Shown here: positions 9,654 to 18,274 of the stretch, piece by piece
Numbering within the stretch: the first letter of the stretch is position 1
Layout of the letters: each line of letters opens with the position of its first letter
Assembly: GCA_964525595.1 (NCBI GenBank)
Contig: CAZGHF010000002.1
Coordinates: 1-64,000, forward strand
Direction of reading: 5' to 3'
DNA from: CAZGHF01 sp964525595
GTDB lineage: Bacteria > Patescibacteriota > Minisyncoccia > UBA6257 > GWB1-50-10
DNA: 64,000 nt
Notes under the pieces: model-generated
Database searches by the model: none
Seen by the model: the letters and a program-made list of their open reading frames with translations, nothing else
Told to the model about the DNA's origin: nothing
Position numbers and translations under genes: made by a program

Positions 9654-11396
9654 ATGAGCAAAACTCCACAATTTGATAAAGCGCTAAGGGATTACTATGC
9701 ATCGCTAAAACTGGACGAAAAGGGCGGGCAAGAGCGAAAATGCCGTTTTTCAGGAAACTCATTTTATGTCACTTCAGAAGATATAAGTTTTTACAAAAGA
9801 GTCGGAGAGCCGATGACTACTCTTGAGCCACACGAGCGTCGCCGCGGGCGGTCGGGGTTTATGAATTGTTATAAGCTTTTTAAGAATAAATCTGCAGCGA
9901 CAGACAAAACCATAATTACAATGTACCCGCCGGGGTCGCCGTACAAAATTTACGAGCACGGTTATTGGTACTCGGACAAATGGGATCCCGGAGAATATGA
10001 AAGGAATTACGATCCTCGGAAAAGTTTTTTTGACCAATACGGTGAATTACAGCGGGATGTTCCCCGGCCGAGTTTATTGTCTGACGTGAGTAACGTAAAT
10101 AGCGACTACACTAACAGCAGTAAGAACCTCAAGAATTGTTACTTAACCTTTGACCAGAACAAAGGGGAAAATTTGTACTACCATCAGTGCTGTGAAGATG
10201 ACAAAAATTGCATTGAGTGCTGGGCGCTTGATTTTTGCGAGACATGCTATGGGTGCAAGGTGGGTCACCACCTTTTCAGATGTTTTTACTGCGAACAGTG
10301 CTCTAACTGTTTGGATAGTTATTTCCTTTATGACTGCAGGGGATGCAGTCATTGTTTTATGTCTTCAAACTTGAGGAATAAGAAGTATTACTTTAGGAAC
10401 GAGTTTGCCGGCAAGGAGGAATATGAAAAACGGATGCGTGAGGTGTATCTTGGTAGCAACCGCAAGAAGTTGGTGCTTGAGGAGGAATATGAAGAGTTGA
10501 AGAAAAAAGCGATAAGAAAGCCGGACTGGAATGAAAAATCATCAAATTCTTCGGGGAATTTTATAAAAAATTCCAAAAATATAAAAGATGGTTTCTGGGT
10601 TGTTAATTCGGAAAATATTGTGCACTCCGAAGGGATTTACAATTCGAAGGATTCTTATGATGCGTTAGGTGTATCAGATTCAGAATTGTGCTACGCCATA
10701 GCAAGTCTTTGGGGAGGCAAGAACTATCTCGTAAAGTTTTCCGCACACGTTGATAATTGCCGTGAAGTTGAGTACTCAGAATACCTTAAGAATTGCACAA
10801 ATTGCCTCGGGTGCATTGGTTTGAAAAACAAAAAGTTTCACATTTTCAATAAGGCATATTCTGAAGACGATTACTACAAGAAAATCGAAGAGATAAAAAC
10901 AAAAATGCTTGCAGTCAAAGAATACGGTGAGTTTTTCCCACTGAACCTTTTCCCGTTTTCTTACAAAGTCTCGGATGTTACAAGTTATAGAGGATATAGG
11001 GATTATGAAAATGCCGAGAAGTATGGATATGATATGAGTGACATGCCTGAGACCGCTAGTTCGGTAGAGGGAGAGGTTTTGCGTGCTGATGAATTGCCGG
11101 ATGATATTAAGGATGTAGGTAATGATATTTTGGAGAAAACGATTCTTGACGAAAAAAATAATAAGAAGTTTCGCTATATTAAACCTGAGCTGGAGTTTTA
11201 CAGAACGCATGGCATTGCACCGCCAAGAGAGCATCCGTCAATCCGAATGGATAGATGGCGCGACAGTTTTGAGGTTGTCACAAGAACATTCAGACATTCT
11301 TGCCTTAGCTGCGGCGTTGAAGTTGAGACAATGTATCCTTCTGATGATGACGTAAGGGTGTATTGTGAAAAATGTTACCAAGCCAAGGTGGTGTAG
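9654..11396 (+). CDS. Cys-rich family protein, paralogue 6, zinc ligands lost
   Basis: About 580 residues. I start at ATG 9654 (MSKTPQF) because the in-frame ATG at 9633 lies inside the leftover tail of another copy. This member has lost most end ribbons: CPxCR is LEPHERRRGR, the second ribbon is KNKSAATDK with no CxxCWW, and the knuckle after FYRTHG lacks Cys (REHPSIRMD). The Cys-punctuated middle (CxxC runs around residues 160-240 and 370-395) and the final CLSCG ... CEKCYQAKVV are kept. The fold may persist without zinc at those sites. Function unknown. Confidence 0.85.
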   Translation: MSKTPQFDKALRDYYASLKLDEKGGQERKCRFSGNSFYVTSEDISFYKRVGEPMTTLEPHERRRGRSGFMNCYKLFKNKSAATDKTIITMYPPGSPYKIYEHGYWYSDKWDPGEYERNYDPRKSFFDQYGELQRDVPRPSLLSDVSNVNSDYTNSSKNLKNCYLTFDQNKGENLYYHQCCEDDKNCIECWALDFCETCYGCKVGHHLFRCFYCEQCSNCLDSYFLYDCRGCSHCFMSSNLRNKKYYFRNEFAGKEEYEKRMREVYLGSNRKKLVLEEEYEELKKKAIRKPDWNEKSSNSSGNFIKNSKNIKDGFWVVNSENIVHSEGIYNSKDSYDALGVSDSELCYAIASLWGGKNYLVKFSAHVDNCREVEYSEYLKNCTNCLGCIGLKNKKFHIFNKAYSEDDYYKKIEEIKTKMLAVKEYGEFFPLNLFPFSYKVSDVTSYRGYRDYENAEKYGYDMSDMPETASSVEGEVLRADELPDDIKDVGNDILEKTILDEKNNKKFRYIKPELEFYRTHGIAPPREHPSIRMDRWRDSFEVVTRTFRHSCLSCGVEVETMYPSDDDVRVYCEKCYQAKVV

Positions 11397-11421
11397 TTAA
11401 GTACATCACCCACTTAAGAAC

Positions 11422-13122
11422 ATGAATCGAGAAACAAAACAATGCCAAAACTGTAAGCGGGATTTCACGATAGAGCCGGAGGATTTCAAGTTTTACGAAA
11501 AACTAAAAGTCCCGCCGCCGACTTTTTGCCCGGAATGCCGGTTTCAGCGGCGGCTTATGTTCAGAAATGAACGCACTTTTTACAAGCGCGATTGCGAGCT
11601 TTGCGGAAAAAGCGTTGTTGCTCTTTTTGCTCCGGAACGGGGGAGACGAGTTTACTGCCAGCCTTGCTGGTGGTCGGATAATTGGGACGGCACCGATTAT
11701 GGTATGGATTACGACCCCACCCGGAATTTTTTCGAGCAACTTAGAGAGTTAACTCTCAAAACTCCCTACATGTCGCTTATTACGGATTATTCCACGCTTG
11801 TAAACAGCGAGTACACCAACCACGTCGGTTCACTTAAAAATTGCTACCTCGTATTTAACGCCGATTATTGCGAAAATCTTTATTACGGCGCAGTCGTTAT
11901 TCACGCCAAAGATTCGATGGATGTTCTTTGTTTTGGTGAATCAGAGCTTTGTTATGAAGTTATTATGACTGGAAAATCCTATCAGACATTTTTTTCGGAG
12001 GACTGTAATAGCTGTACGGACGTATATTTTTCCAAGGCCTTGAGCGGTTGTGACCACTGTTTTGGCTGTATTAATTTACGTAACAAAAGTTACTATATTT
12101 TCAACAAAAAGTATTCTAAGGAAGATTACGAAAAAGAGATAAAAAAATACAAACTTGATTCTTTTTCTTCCGTAGAAGAACTAAAAAGGAAAGCCCGGGA
12201 TTTTTGGAATAAATTTCCCAATAAGTTTATGCATGGTACTCATAATTCAAATGTTTCGGGGGATTATATCGGCGCATCTAAAAACGCCCATTATATGTAT
12301 CAGGTAAGGCACGTGGAAGATGGTAGATACTGCCAGTTTATTACTCTTCCTCCGGCCAAAGACGTTTACGACCTTACGGAATGGGGAGCCGGGGCCGAGC
12401 TTGTTTGCGATAGCGTTACCGTGGGCGGCAACTCCCAGAATATCCAGTTTTGTTTTGCTTCTTGGTCGGGAGCGGTGAATACCCAGTATTGTATGTTTAC
12501 ACCTTCCTGTCAGAACCTTTTCGGTTGTGTAAATTTGCACAAGAAACAGTACTGCATCTTGAACAAGCAATACAGTAAAAATGAATATGAAACGTTGCGG
12601 AAGAAGATTTTGGCTGACATGGAAAGAAATCCTTACGTTGATAAAGTTGGGAGAGTATGGAAATATGGGGAGTTTTTACCCTATAACCTGAGCCCCTTTG
12701 CCTATAACGAAACCCATGCGGCTCAATTCTGGCCGCTTAACGAAAACCAAGTATCGGAGAAAGGATGGGAATGGCAAGAGCCTGTGCGTAGTTCACATCA
12801 GGTAACGATTCAACCTGATAAAATTCCGGACAGTATTAACGATGTCGATGAATCAATATTGCGGGAGGTTTTGAGTTGCGCTGACTGCAATAAAGCCTTT
12901 AAGTTAGTAAAAGGAGGATACGATATTCTAAAAAGATTCGGTTTTCCAATCCCGCGAAAGTGCCCGAACTGCCGGCATATGGAGAGAATGTCGCGCGTTA
13001 ACCCGCCGCGTTTGTGGGGGAGGGAATGCGCAAAATGTGGAAAAGACATTCAAACATCATATTCCCCGGACAGGAAGGAAATTGTGTATTGCGAAGAATG
13101 TTATCAGAAGGAAGTAATATGA
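11422..13122 (+). CDS. Cys-rich zinc-ribbon protein, paralogue 7
   Basis: 566 residues with the full N-terminal set of ligands (CQNC, CPEC, CELC, CQPCWW). Both repeat halves are typical (FGCINLRNKSYYIFNKKYS; FGCVNLHKKQYCILNKQYS), followed by YGEFLP and FAYNET. The C-terminus has CADC ... CPNCRHMER and the short last ribbon (CAKCGKDIQTSYSP ... CEECYQKEVI). The next paralogue begins within its stop (ATGA overlap). No membrane or export signal is visible. Function not known. Confidence 0.88.
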   Translation: MNRETKQCQNCKRDFTIEPEDFKFYEKLKVPPPTFCPECRFQRRLMFRNERTFYKRDCELCGKSVVALFAPERGRRVYCQPCWWSDNWDGTDYGMDYDPTRNFFEQLRELTLKTPYMSLITDYSTLVNSEYTNHVGSLKNCYLVFNADYCENLYYGAVVIHAKDSMDVLCFGESELCYEVIMTGKSYQTFFSEDCNSCTDVYFSKALSGCDHCFGCINLRNKSYYIFNKKYSKEDYEKEIKKYKLDSFSSVEELKRKARDFWNKFPNKFMHGTHNSNVSGDYIGASKNAHYMYQVRHVEDGRYCQFITLPPAKDVYDLTEWGAGAELVCDSVTVGGNSQNIQFCFASWSGAVNTQYCMFTPSCQNLFGCVNLHKKQYCILNKQYSKNEYETLRKKILADMERNPYVDKVGRVWKYGEFLPYNLSPFAYNETHAAQFWPLNENQVSEKGWEWQEPVRSSHQVTIQPDKIPDSINDVDESILREVLSCADCNKAFKLVKGGYDILKRFGFPIPRKCPNCRHMERMSRVNPPRLWGRECAKCGKDIQTSYSPDRKEIVYCEECYQKEVI

Positions 13123-14876
13123 CAGAAACCAAAACCTGCCAAAACTGTAAACAGTCATTCACGATTGAACCCGAAGATTTCAACTTCTACAAAAAGATTG
13201 ATGTCCCGGCACCGACTTTTTGCTCCGATTGCCGGATGCAAAGGCGGATGCTGTGGCGCAACGAGAGGATTTTGCATAGGAGGAAATCAAGTCTTTCGGG
13301 TAAAGATTTGATTAGTCAATATCCCAAAGAAACTTCTTTCCCGGTCTACGGTGTAAGAGAATTTTATTCCCGCGACTGGGACCCGCCTTCCTTGAAATAT
13401 GATTCAAACCGGAGTTTTCTCGCTCAATTCCAAAGCTTATTATTGAAGACGCCGCGTTGTGCTCTTCTCACGGATATTCAGTCTCTTGATAATGGCAGTA
13501 TTTACCAGAACTCGGCCAGTCGGAACAAAAATTGCTATATGGTCAGCGCTTCGGGAGACAACGAAGATTGCCTTTATAGCAACAACCTCGATTACGCAAA
13601 AAACTCCATTGATTGTCTTTGGTGCCGGAGAGTTGAACATGCTTATGAATGTGTGGATTCAATTGATTGTGCCAGAACTTTCTTTTGTGACGAGTGCAGG
13701 CAATGCGTTGATTCTTGGTTTTTATACAATTGCCGGAACTGTCTTAATTGTTTCGGTTGCGTCGGTCTTCGGAGCAAATCATATTGTCTATGGAATAAAC
13801 AGCTGACTAAAGAAGAATACGAGTCACAGGTCGGAAAAATACTGGAAAGTTTGATTTTAGAACGAGTCCTTGAATTTCAATCAAAGCTCAAAAATATGGC
13901 ACTCGCTTTTCCGAGGAAGTACGCTCATATAGATCCTAAAAGCGCTCCGACTTGCACAGGTGATTACATTATCGATTCTCAGAACGTGTTTCAGGGTTTT
14001 ACGGTTCACGAGAGCCAGAACGTTCGGTATTGTTCCAAGCTCATAGCCGGCAAAGAGTGTCTGGATGTTAACGATTGGGGAGATCCGGCCGAGTTGTGTT
14101 ATGAAAGCATCACCGTCGGTAAGGGCGCCTATAAAGTTTTCTTTTCCTCAAATTGCTGGCCGGAATGCCGAGAGCTTCAGTATTGCGAATCCTGCTCAAG
14201 CTCTCACCACCTCTTTGGCTGCGTGGGATTGAAAAACGCATCGTATTGTATTTTGAACAAACAATATACAGAAGAAGAGTACAATCGGATTGTTCCGGAA
14301 ATAATCGACGAAATGAAGCGGCGCAAGGAATACGGCGAATTCTTCCCGAAAGAATTTTCTCCCTTTCCTTACAACGAAAGCATTGCCCAGGAGAATTTTC
14401 CTTTAACCAGAAAAGAAGCGGTTGAAAAAGGTTTTATCTGGCGGGAGAGCGACAGAAGGGATTATGAGATAACGATGAAAACTATGGATATTTCCCGGAG
14501 TATAAAACAGGTAGATGACTCTATGTTGCGGGAAATTATAGGTTGCGTCCACGGCGGCAAGTGCAATCACGAGTGTGCAACTGCTTTTAAAATTGTATCG
14601 GAGGAACTCAAGTTTTATAGGCGGTTCGGCTTACCCTTACCTCAACTTTGCTTTAATTGCCGGCACGCGGCGAGATTCAACCTGCGGAATCTGCCTAAAG
14701 TTTGGAAAGACTCATGTAAATGCGCCGGTAAAAAATCGGAAAACGGGATTTATCAAAACACCACCGAACACTTCCACGAAGCGGGGAAGTGTCCCAATGA
14801 ATTTGAGACATCATACTCTCCGGACAAAAAAGAAATAGTTTATTGCGGACAATGCTACAACGCTGAAATAATTTAA
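13119..14876 (+). CDS. Cys-rich zinc-ribbon protein, paralogue 8
   Basis: 585 residues from the ATG at 13119 (MTETKTCQNCK), which matches the other paralogue starts and overlaps the preceding stop by 4 bases. A longer frame from 13014 would run 109 bases into paralogue 7 and is unlikely. The first ribbon is kept (CQNC, CSDCR), the second lost (RRKSSLSGK; no CxxCWW, and the YGRD motif is missing). The penultimate knuckle carries an insertion with extra Cys/His (GCVHGGKCNHECA), and the last ribbon is the long His-containing type, ending CGQCYNAEII. Unknown function. Confidence 0.86.
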   Translation: MTETKTCQNCKQSFTIEPEDFNFYKKIDVPAPTFCSDCRMQRRMLWRNERILHRRKSSLSGKDLISQYPKETSFPVYGVREFYSRDWDPPSLKYDSNRSFLAQFQSLLLKTPRCALLTDIQSLDNGSIYQNSASRNKNCYMVSASGDNEDCLYSNNLDYAKNSIDCLWCRRVEHAYECVDSIDCARTFFCDECRQCVDSWFLYNCRNCLNCFGCVGLRSKSYCLWNKQLTKEEYESQVGKILESLILERVLEFQSKLKNMALAFPRKYAHIDPKSAPTCTGDYIIDSQNVFQGFTVHESQNVRYCSKLIAGKECLDVNDWGDPAELCYESITVGKGAYKVFFSSNCWPECRELQYCESCSSSHHLFGCVGLKNASYCILNKQYTEEEYNRIVPEIIDEMKRRKEYGEFFPKEFSPFPYNESIAQENFPLTRKEAVEKGFIWRESDRRDYEITMKTMDISRSIKQVDDSMLREIIGCVHGGKCNHECATAFKIVSEELKFYRRFGLPLPQLCFNCRHAARFNLRNLPKVWKDSCKCAGKKSENGIYQNTTEHFHEAGKCPNEFETSYSPDKKEIVYCGQCYNAEII

Positions 14877-15170
14877 ATGACTTTCAAGATTTACAATAAG
14901 AACTACAACATTCGGGATTTAGTGAGAAAGCTGGGATACAAGCCGTTGGGGTATACGCCGAAAGGTGAGTTAAACTGCGTGCGGCCCCTGGGCGGCGATT
15001 ATCCGCGCTTCCATATTTACCTGAAGAAGGATAAAGATATCATTACTTTCAATATCCACCTTGACCAAAAGAAGCCGATTTACAAGGGTGTAACCGCCCA
15101 CAGCGGCGACTATGACGGCGAGGTGGTTGAAGGCGAGGTTCAGCGAATTAAGGATATAATTTTTAGATGA
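14877..15170 (+). CDS. small conserved-looking hypothetical protein (97 aa)
   Basis: Its ATG directly follows the stop of paralogue 8 with no spacing, so it is the last gene of the array operon. The 97 residues form a basic mixed alpha/beta protein with a pattern GYTPKGELNCV ... YPRFHIYLKKD ... FNIHLDQKKP, and it contains no CxxC. I do not recognise the family. The close packing suggests translational coupling to the Cys-rich protein, but a shared role is only inferred. Confidence 0.75.
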   Translation: MTFKIYNKNYNIRDLVRKLGYKPLGYTPKGELNCVRPLGGDYPRFHIYLKKDKDIITFNIHLDQKKPIYKGVTAHSGDYDGEVVEGEVQRIKDIIFR

Positions 15171-15196
15171 AACCCGAAGTTAAAAATTGCTCAAGA

Positions 15197-16903
15197 TTAA
15201 TTATCTGCAAAAACTCCTTTAAGTGAAAAGTTTTTTAATTCAATTTCAGTATCAAAAGCCCCTATTATTTCCCAAGCGGTGTCAATGTGAACCAGCTCAT
15301 AATCGGTAAAATCAATATCTGTACCAAATTTGGCATTGTAATAATTGATTCCATCTTCAGCAAACTTTTTCAAATCAACATTATAGTTTAACCACTGCCC
15401 TTCTTTTAGGATGGGGTGCGTGTTGTCAACGGAAGATATGATATTGCGCATTGGCGGATGATACATTGGAATTCCATTACCGTCATTCATTATATATTCT
15501 CCACTATTTGATGCGCATTCTTTATTCCCGGATTCTCCACGATCATATGCTCCTCGCCACCAATGCTTGCTGCAAGAATCTATTAACAGCCAGTACAGAT
15601 TCTGTGGACCATAACCTTCTCCTTTAAGTTTTAATAGAAAAACAATCCCGAATCCACCGTATCTATCAATGATTGCGCCATATTTTGTACATTTTTGTTC
15701 GAAGATAGTTGGTTCAAACTTGTTCAGTCTTACACTTAAGCTAAAGTTTAGCTCCTCAAAGTCAGTAAAATCTATGGATGTTTGTTGTTTTAGGCCGTAA
15801 TAGGTCCAGCTTTTTCTCGGCGGAGTGCTTTTATAACTAGTGATAATACAACCTTCTTTTTCTTCTGCGCTGGTATCTAGCTCAAGCTTTATCCTGCCGT
15901 CTTTGTAGGAAGAAATCTTTTTGTGTCCTCCCTCTGATTCAAATATTATTATCGGCTCTGTTGACTTAGGATTAGGAAGATTTTGGCAAAGATGAGTTTC
16001 GGTAGCTACTTCTGAAACTGCCCAGGCAGGTTCCTGCTCGCCAATAGGCATTTCGCACCATTGGTCCTGAGGAACATTACTTTCTGTGAATTCACCAAAT
16101 CCCCACTCAAATTTAGTGTCCTTAATAAGTTCTATTTCTTCATCCTTGGGCCTACATTCAGCGTTATAACATACATAGCCGTCAGAACAGGATTTGGGTT
16201 CATAAAATTCGTCGGTGCAACATTCATAAGGACAATCTGCCTCTACAACCACATCTTCTTTTCCGACAGATTTAATTTCAACATCATCTATTAAAAATTC
16301 TGAATTAGCAATAACGGAAAAAGAAACTGCGCCGGAGAGAATAGGGGCTTCTACGTCTTCATGTTTTATTAAAAAGTTGTCATCCAAATAAATGTTAATG
16401 ATATTATCACGAACTTTTATCTCAAGCGTGTGCCAATCCCTATAATGATCAAAATTAACTCTATGGGATATTAAATTATGGTTTGCATTGATTTGTTTGC
16501 TCAAATTTATTGCCGTTCCCTTATCATTTCCCAAACCAATCCAATATGTACTGTTCTCCTCTTCTGAGCGATATTCCCTAAAATTAACTATCATTGAACC
16601 CTTTATCCTCTTGAATCTGAATTTTAAACTGTAATCTTTCAAATCTTTATCAACCCTTGCCCAATAGGGACCCACAGCTCTTAAAACCTTGTTGTCGTCC
16701 ACTTTTTCTATATTTGCCTTGGCTGATTTTGATTCGCCATTGTGATAAAAAGACCAAGCACTTTTCTTTCTGTTAAAATTATCGCTGAAGTAAGTTCCTT
16801 CATCAGGTTCTTCTCCATTGTTTTGAGTGAGGAGGAAATATACACTAATGGCTAATACAATTACCAATATTAAAATTCCTAATTTTAAAGTCGTTTTTCT
16901 CAT
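15197..16903 (-). CDS. membrane-anchored extracellular protein with LamG-like and Cys-rich segments
   Basis: A start at 16903 (MRKTTLKLGILILV) is preferred over a frame start at 16933: it has an AGGA-type ribosome site and places a single N-terminal hydrophobic anchor (residues 8-25) directly at the start. Residues of about 40-230 resemble a concanavalin-like/3-keto-disaccharide-hydrolase-type jelly roll (FSDNFNR, WHTLEIKVRDN, IYLDD, FLIDDVEIKS). A short Cys-rich linker follows (CPYECCTDE ... CSDGYVCYNAEC), then a second beta-rich domain to residue 568. Probably a surface carbohydrate- or ligand-binding protein. It is one of only three minus-strand genes and stands divergent to proS. Confidence 0.8.
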   Translation of the reverse strand: MRKTTLKLGILILVIVLAISVYFLLTQNNGEEPDEGTYFSDNFNRKKSAWSFYHNGESKSAKANIEKVDDNKVLRAVGPYWARVDKDLKDYSLKFRFKRIKGSMIVNFREYRSEEENSTYWIGLGNDKGTAINLSKQINANHNLISHRVNFDHYRDWHTLEIKVRDNIINIYLDDNFLIKHEDVEAPILSGAVSFSVIANSEFLIDDVEIKSVGKEDVVVEADCPYECCTDEFYEPKSCSDGYVCYNAECRPKDEEIELIKDTKFEWGFGEFTESNVPQDQWCEMPIGEQEPAWAVSEVATETHLCQNLPNPKSTEPIIIFESEGGHKKISSYKDGRIKLELDTSAEEKEGCIITSYKSTPPRKSWTYYGLKQQTSIDFTDFEELNFSLSVRLNKFEPTIFEQKCTKYGAIIDRYGGFGIVFLLKLKGEGYGPQNLYWLLIDSCSKHWWRGAYDRGESGNKECASNSGEYIMNDGNGIPMYHPPMRNIISSVDNTHPILKEGQWLNYNVDLKKFAEDGINYYNAKFGTDIDFTDYELVHIDTAWEIIGAFDTEIELKNFSLKGVFADN

Positions 16904-17005
16904 GTTATTCCTATAGTCCTTATATTTTACCATACCAATACGAAAATAAACGGCTCAGTTTAGAGCTGAGTTGTAAGCCCCTATTTCTTTTGCTAAAATA
17001 GGTGA

Positions 17006-18259
17006 ATGCTGCAATCTGAACTTTTTACAAGAACCTTAAAGGAGGCTCCAAAAGATGAAGTAAGTGCGAACGCCAAGCTCTTAACGAGGGGCGGTTTTAT
17101 CTATAAAAATTCGGCCGGGGTCTATACCTATCTGCCGCTCGGCTGGCGGGTAATAAGGAAGATTGCCGACATTATTCGCGAAGAGATGAACGCCATCGGC
17201 GGTGAGGAAATGTTCATGCCGGCAATGGTGGAGAAAAAATACTGGGATGCCTCGGGTCGCTGGGACTTGGAAGTCGGTTTTGAAGCCAAAGGCAAGAAGG
17301 AAAAGAACTCGAACTTTATCCTTGGCTGGAGTCACGAGGAAGTGCTCGCAGAGATTGCTTCCAAGTACATTAGTTCTTACGAGGACCTGCCTTTTTATGC
17401 CTACCAGATTCAGACTAAATTCCGGAACGAGTCCCGGGCTAAATCGGGTCTTCTTCGGGGGCGGGAGTTTATGATGAAGGATTTGTACAGTTTTCACACT
17501 TCGGAAAAGGATCTTTTTCGCTATTACGAAGAAGTTAAGAAGGCGTATCTCAAAATCTTCAACCGGTGCGGCCTGAAAGCGATTTATACTACCGCCGCTG
17601 GCGGCGATTTTACGCTTTCAGACACCCATGAATTTCAGGTCGCAACGGAGACGGGCGAGGATGAGATTATTCTCTGTCGGCTCTGCGGCTTTGCCGAGAA
17701 TAAGGAAATCACCAAGTATAAAGCGAAAGAACGCTGTCCCAAGTGCAATAAGGGTGTTCTTGAGAAGCTCAGAACCGTTGAAGTGGGAAATATTTTCCCG
17801 CTTGGCACCAAATATGCAGAGGCTTTCAATCTTCAGTTTACGACGAAAGAAGGGAGAAAGAAGCACGTGGTAATGGGTTCTTACGGTATCGGTCTCGGCC
17901 GGGTGATGGGTACGATTGTGGAGGTTTATCATGACAAGGAGGGGATTATCTGGTCGGAGTCAGTTGCTCCTTTTCTGGTCCATCTCCTTTTGGTCGGAGA
18001 GGCAACGGCGGATTTGAAGAAAAAAACTCTTGACGTTTACAATAAATTTAAGAAAGCCGGCGTTGAAGTGCTCTATGACGACCGCGAGGGAGTTTCGGCC
18101 GGCGAGAAATTTGCCGATGCCGACTTGCTTGGTATTCCTTACCGTCTGGTTGTGAGTGAGAAAACAATTGTTCAGAACAAAATTGAAATCAAGAAAAGAA
18201 ATGAGGATAAAGCAAAATTAGTAAAGCCGGAAGAATTGTTACAAGTCATAAATCAATAG
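17006..18259 (+). CDS. proS: prolyl-tRNA synthetase
   Basis: Class II synthetase that charges tRNA-Pro in the cytoplasm. Visible are the N-terminal LFTRTLKEAPKD and GGFIYKNSAGVYTYLPLGWRV motif-1 region, motif 2 around FRNESRAKSGLLRGREFMMKD, and motif 3 GSYGIGLGRVMGT. At 417 residues it lacks the large editing insertion of E. coli-type ProRS; in its place is a Cys4 zinc-like stretch (CRLCG ... CPKC). A C-terminal anticodon-binding domain follows (VLYDDREGVSAGEKFADADLLGIP). It begins the housekeeping run that continues into the mre genes. Confidence 0.95.
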   Translation: MLQSELFTRTLKEAPKDEVSANAKLLTRGGFIYKNSAGVYTYLPLGWRVIRKIADIIREEMNAIGGEEMFMPAMVEKKYWDASGRWDLEVGFEAKGKKEKNSNFILGWSHEEVLAEIASKYISSYEDLPFYAYQIQTKFRNESRAKSGLLRGREFMMKDLYSFHTSEKDLFRYYEEVKKAYLKIFNRCGLKAIYTTAAGGDFTLSDTHEFQVATETGEDEIILCRLCGFAENKEITKYKAKERCPKCNKGVLEKLRTVEVGNIFPLGTKYAEAFNLQFTTKEGRKKHVVMGSYGIGLGRVMGTIVEVYHDKEGIIWSESVAPFLVHLLLVGEATADLKKKTLDVYNKFKKAGVEVLYDDREGVSAGEKFADADLLGIPYRLVVSEKTIVQNKIEIKKRNEDKAKLVKPEELLQVINQ

Positions 18260-18274
18260 TCATTGGTTGCTAAG

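Noticed and set aside
13014..13118. Upstream in-frame extension of paralogue 8
   Set aside because: It would overlap paralogue 7 by 109 bases, and the family start pattern and ATGA junction both point to 13119.
1..14876. CRISPR array or coding tandem repeat in the cysteine-rich region
   Set aside because: There are no short exact repeats with spacers; the similarity is between 1.7-kb genes at protein level.
18263..18274. TTG start of mreB at 18263
   Set aside because: MreB normally starts right before the IGIDLGT strand; ATG 18275 fits, and the extra four residues have no support.
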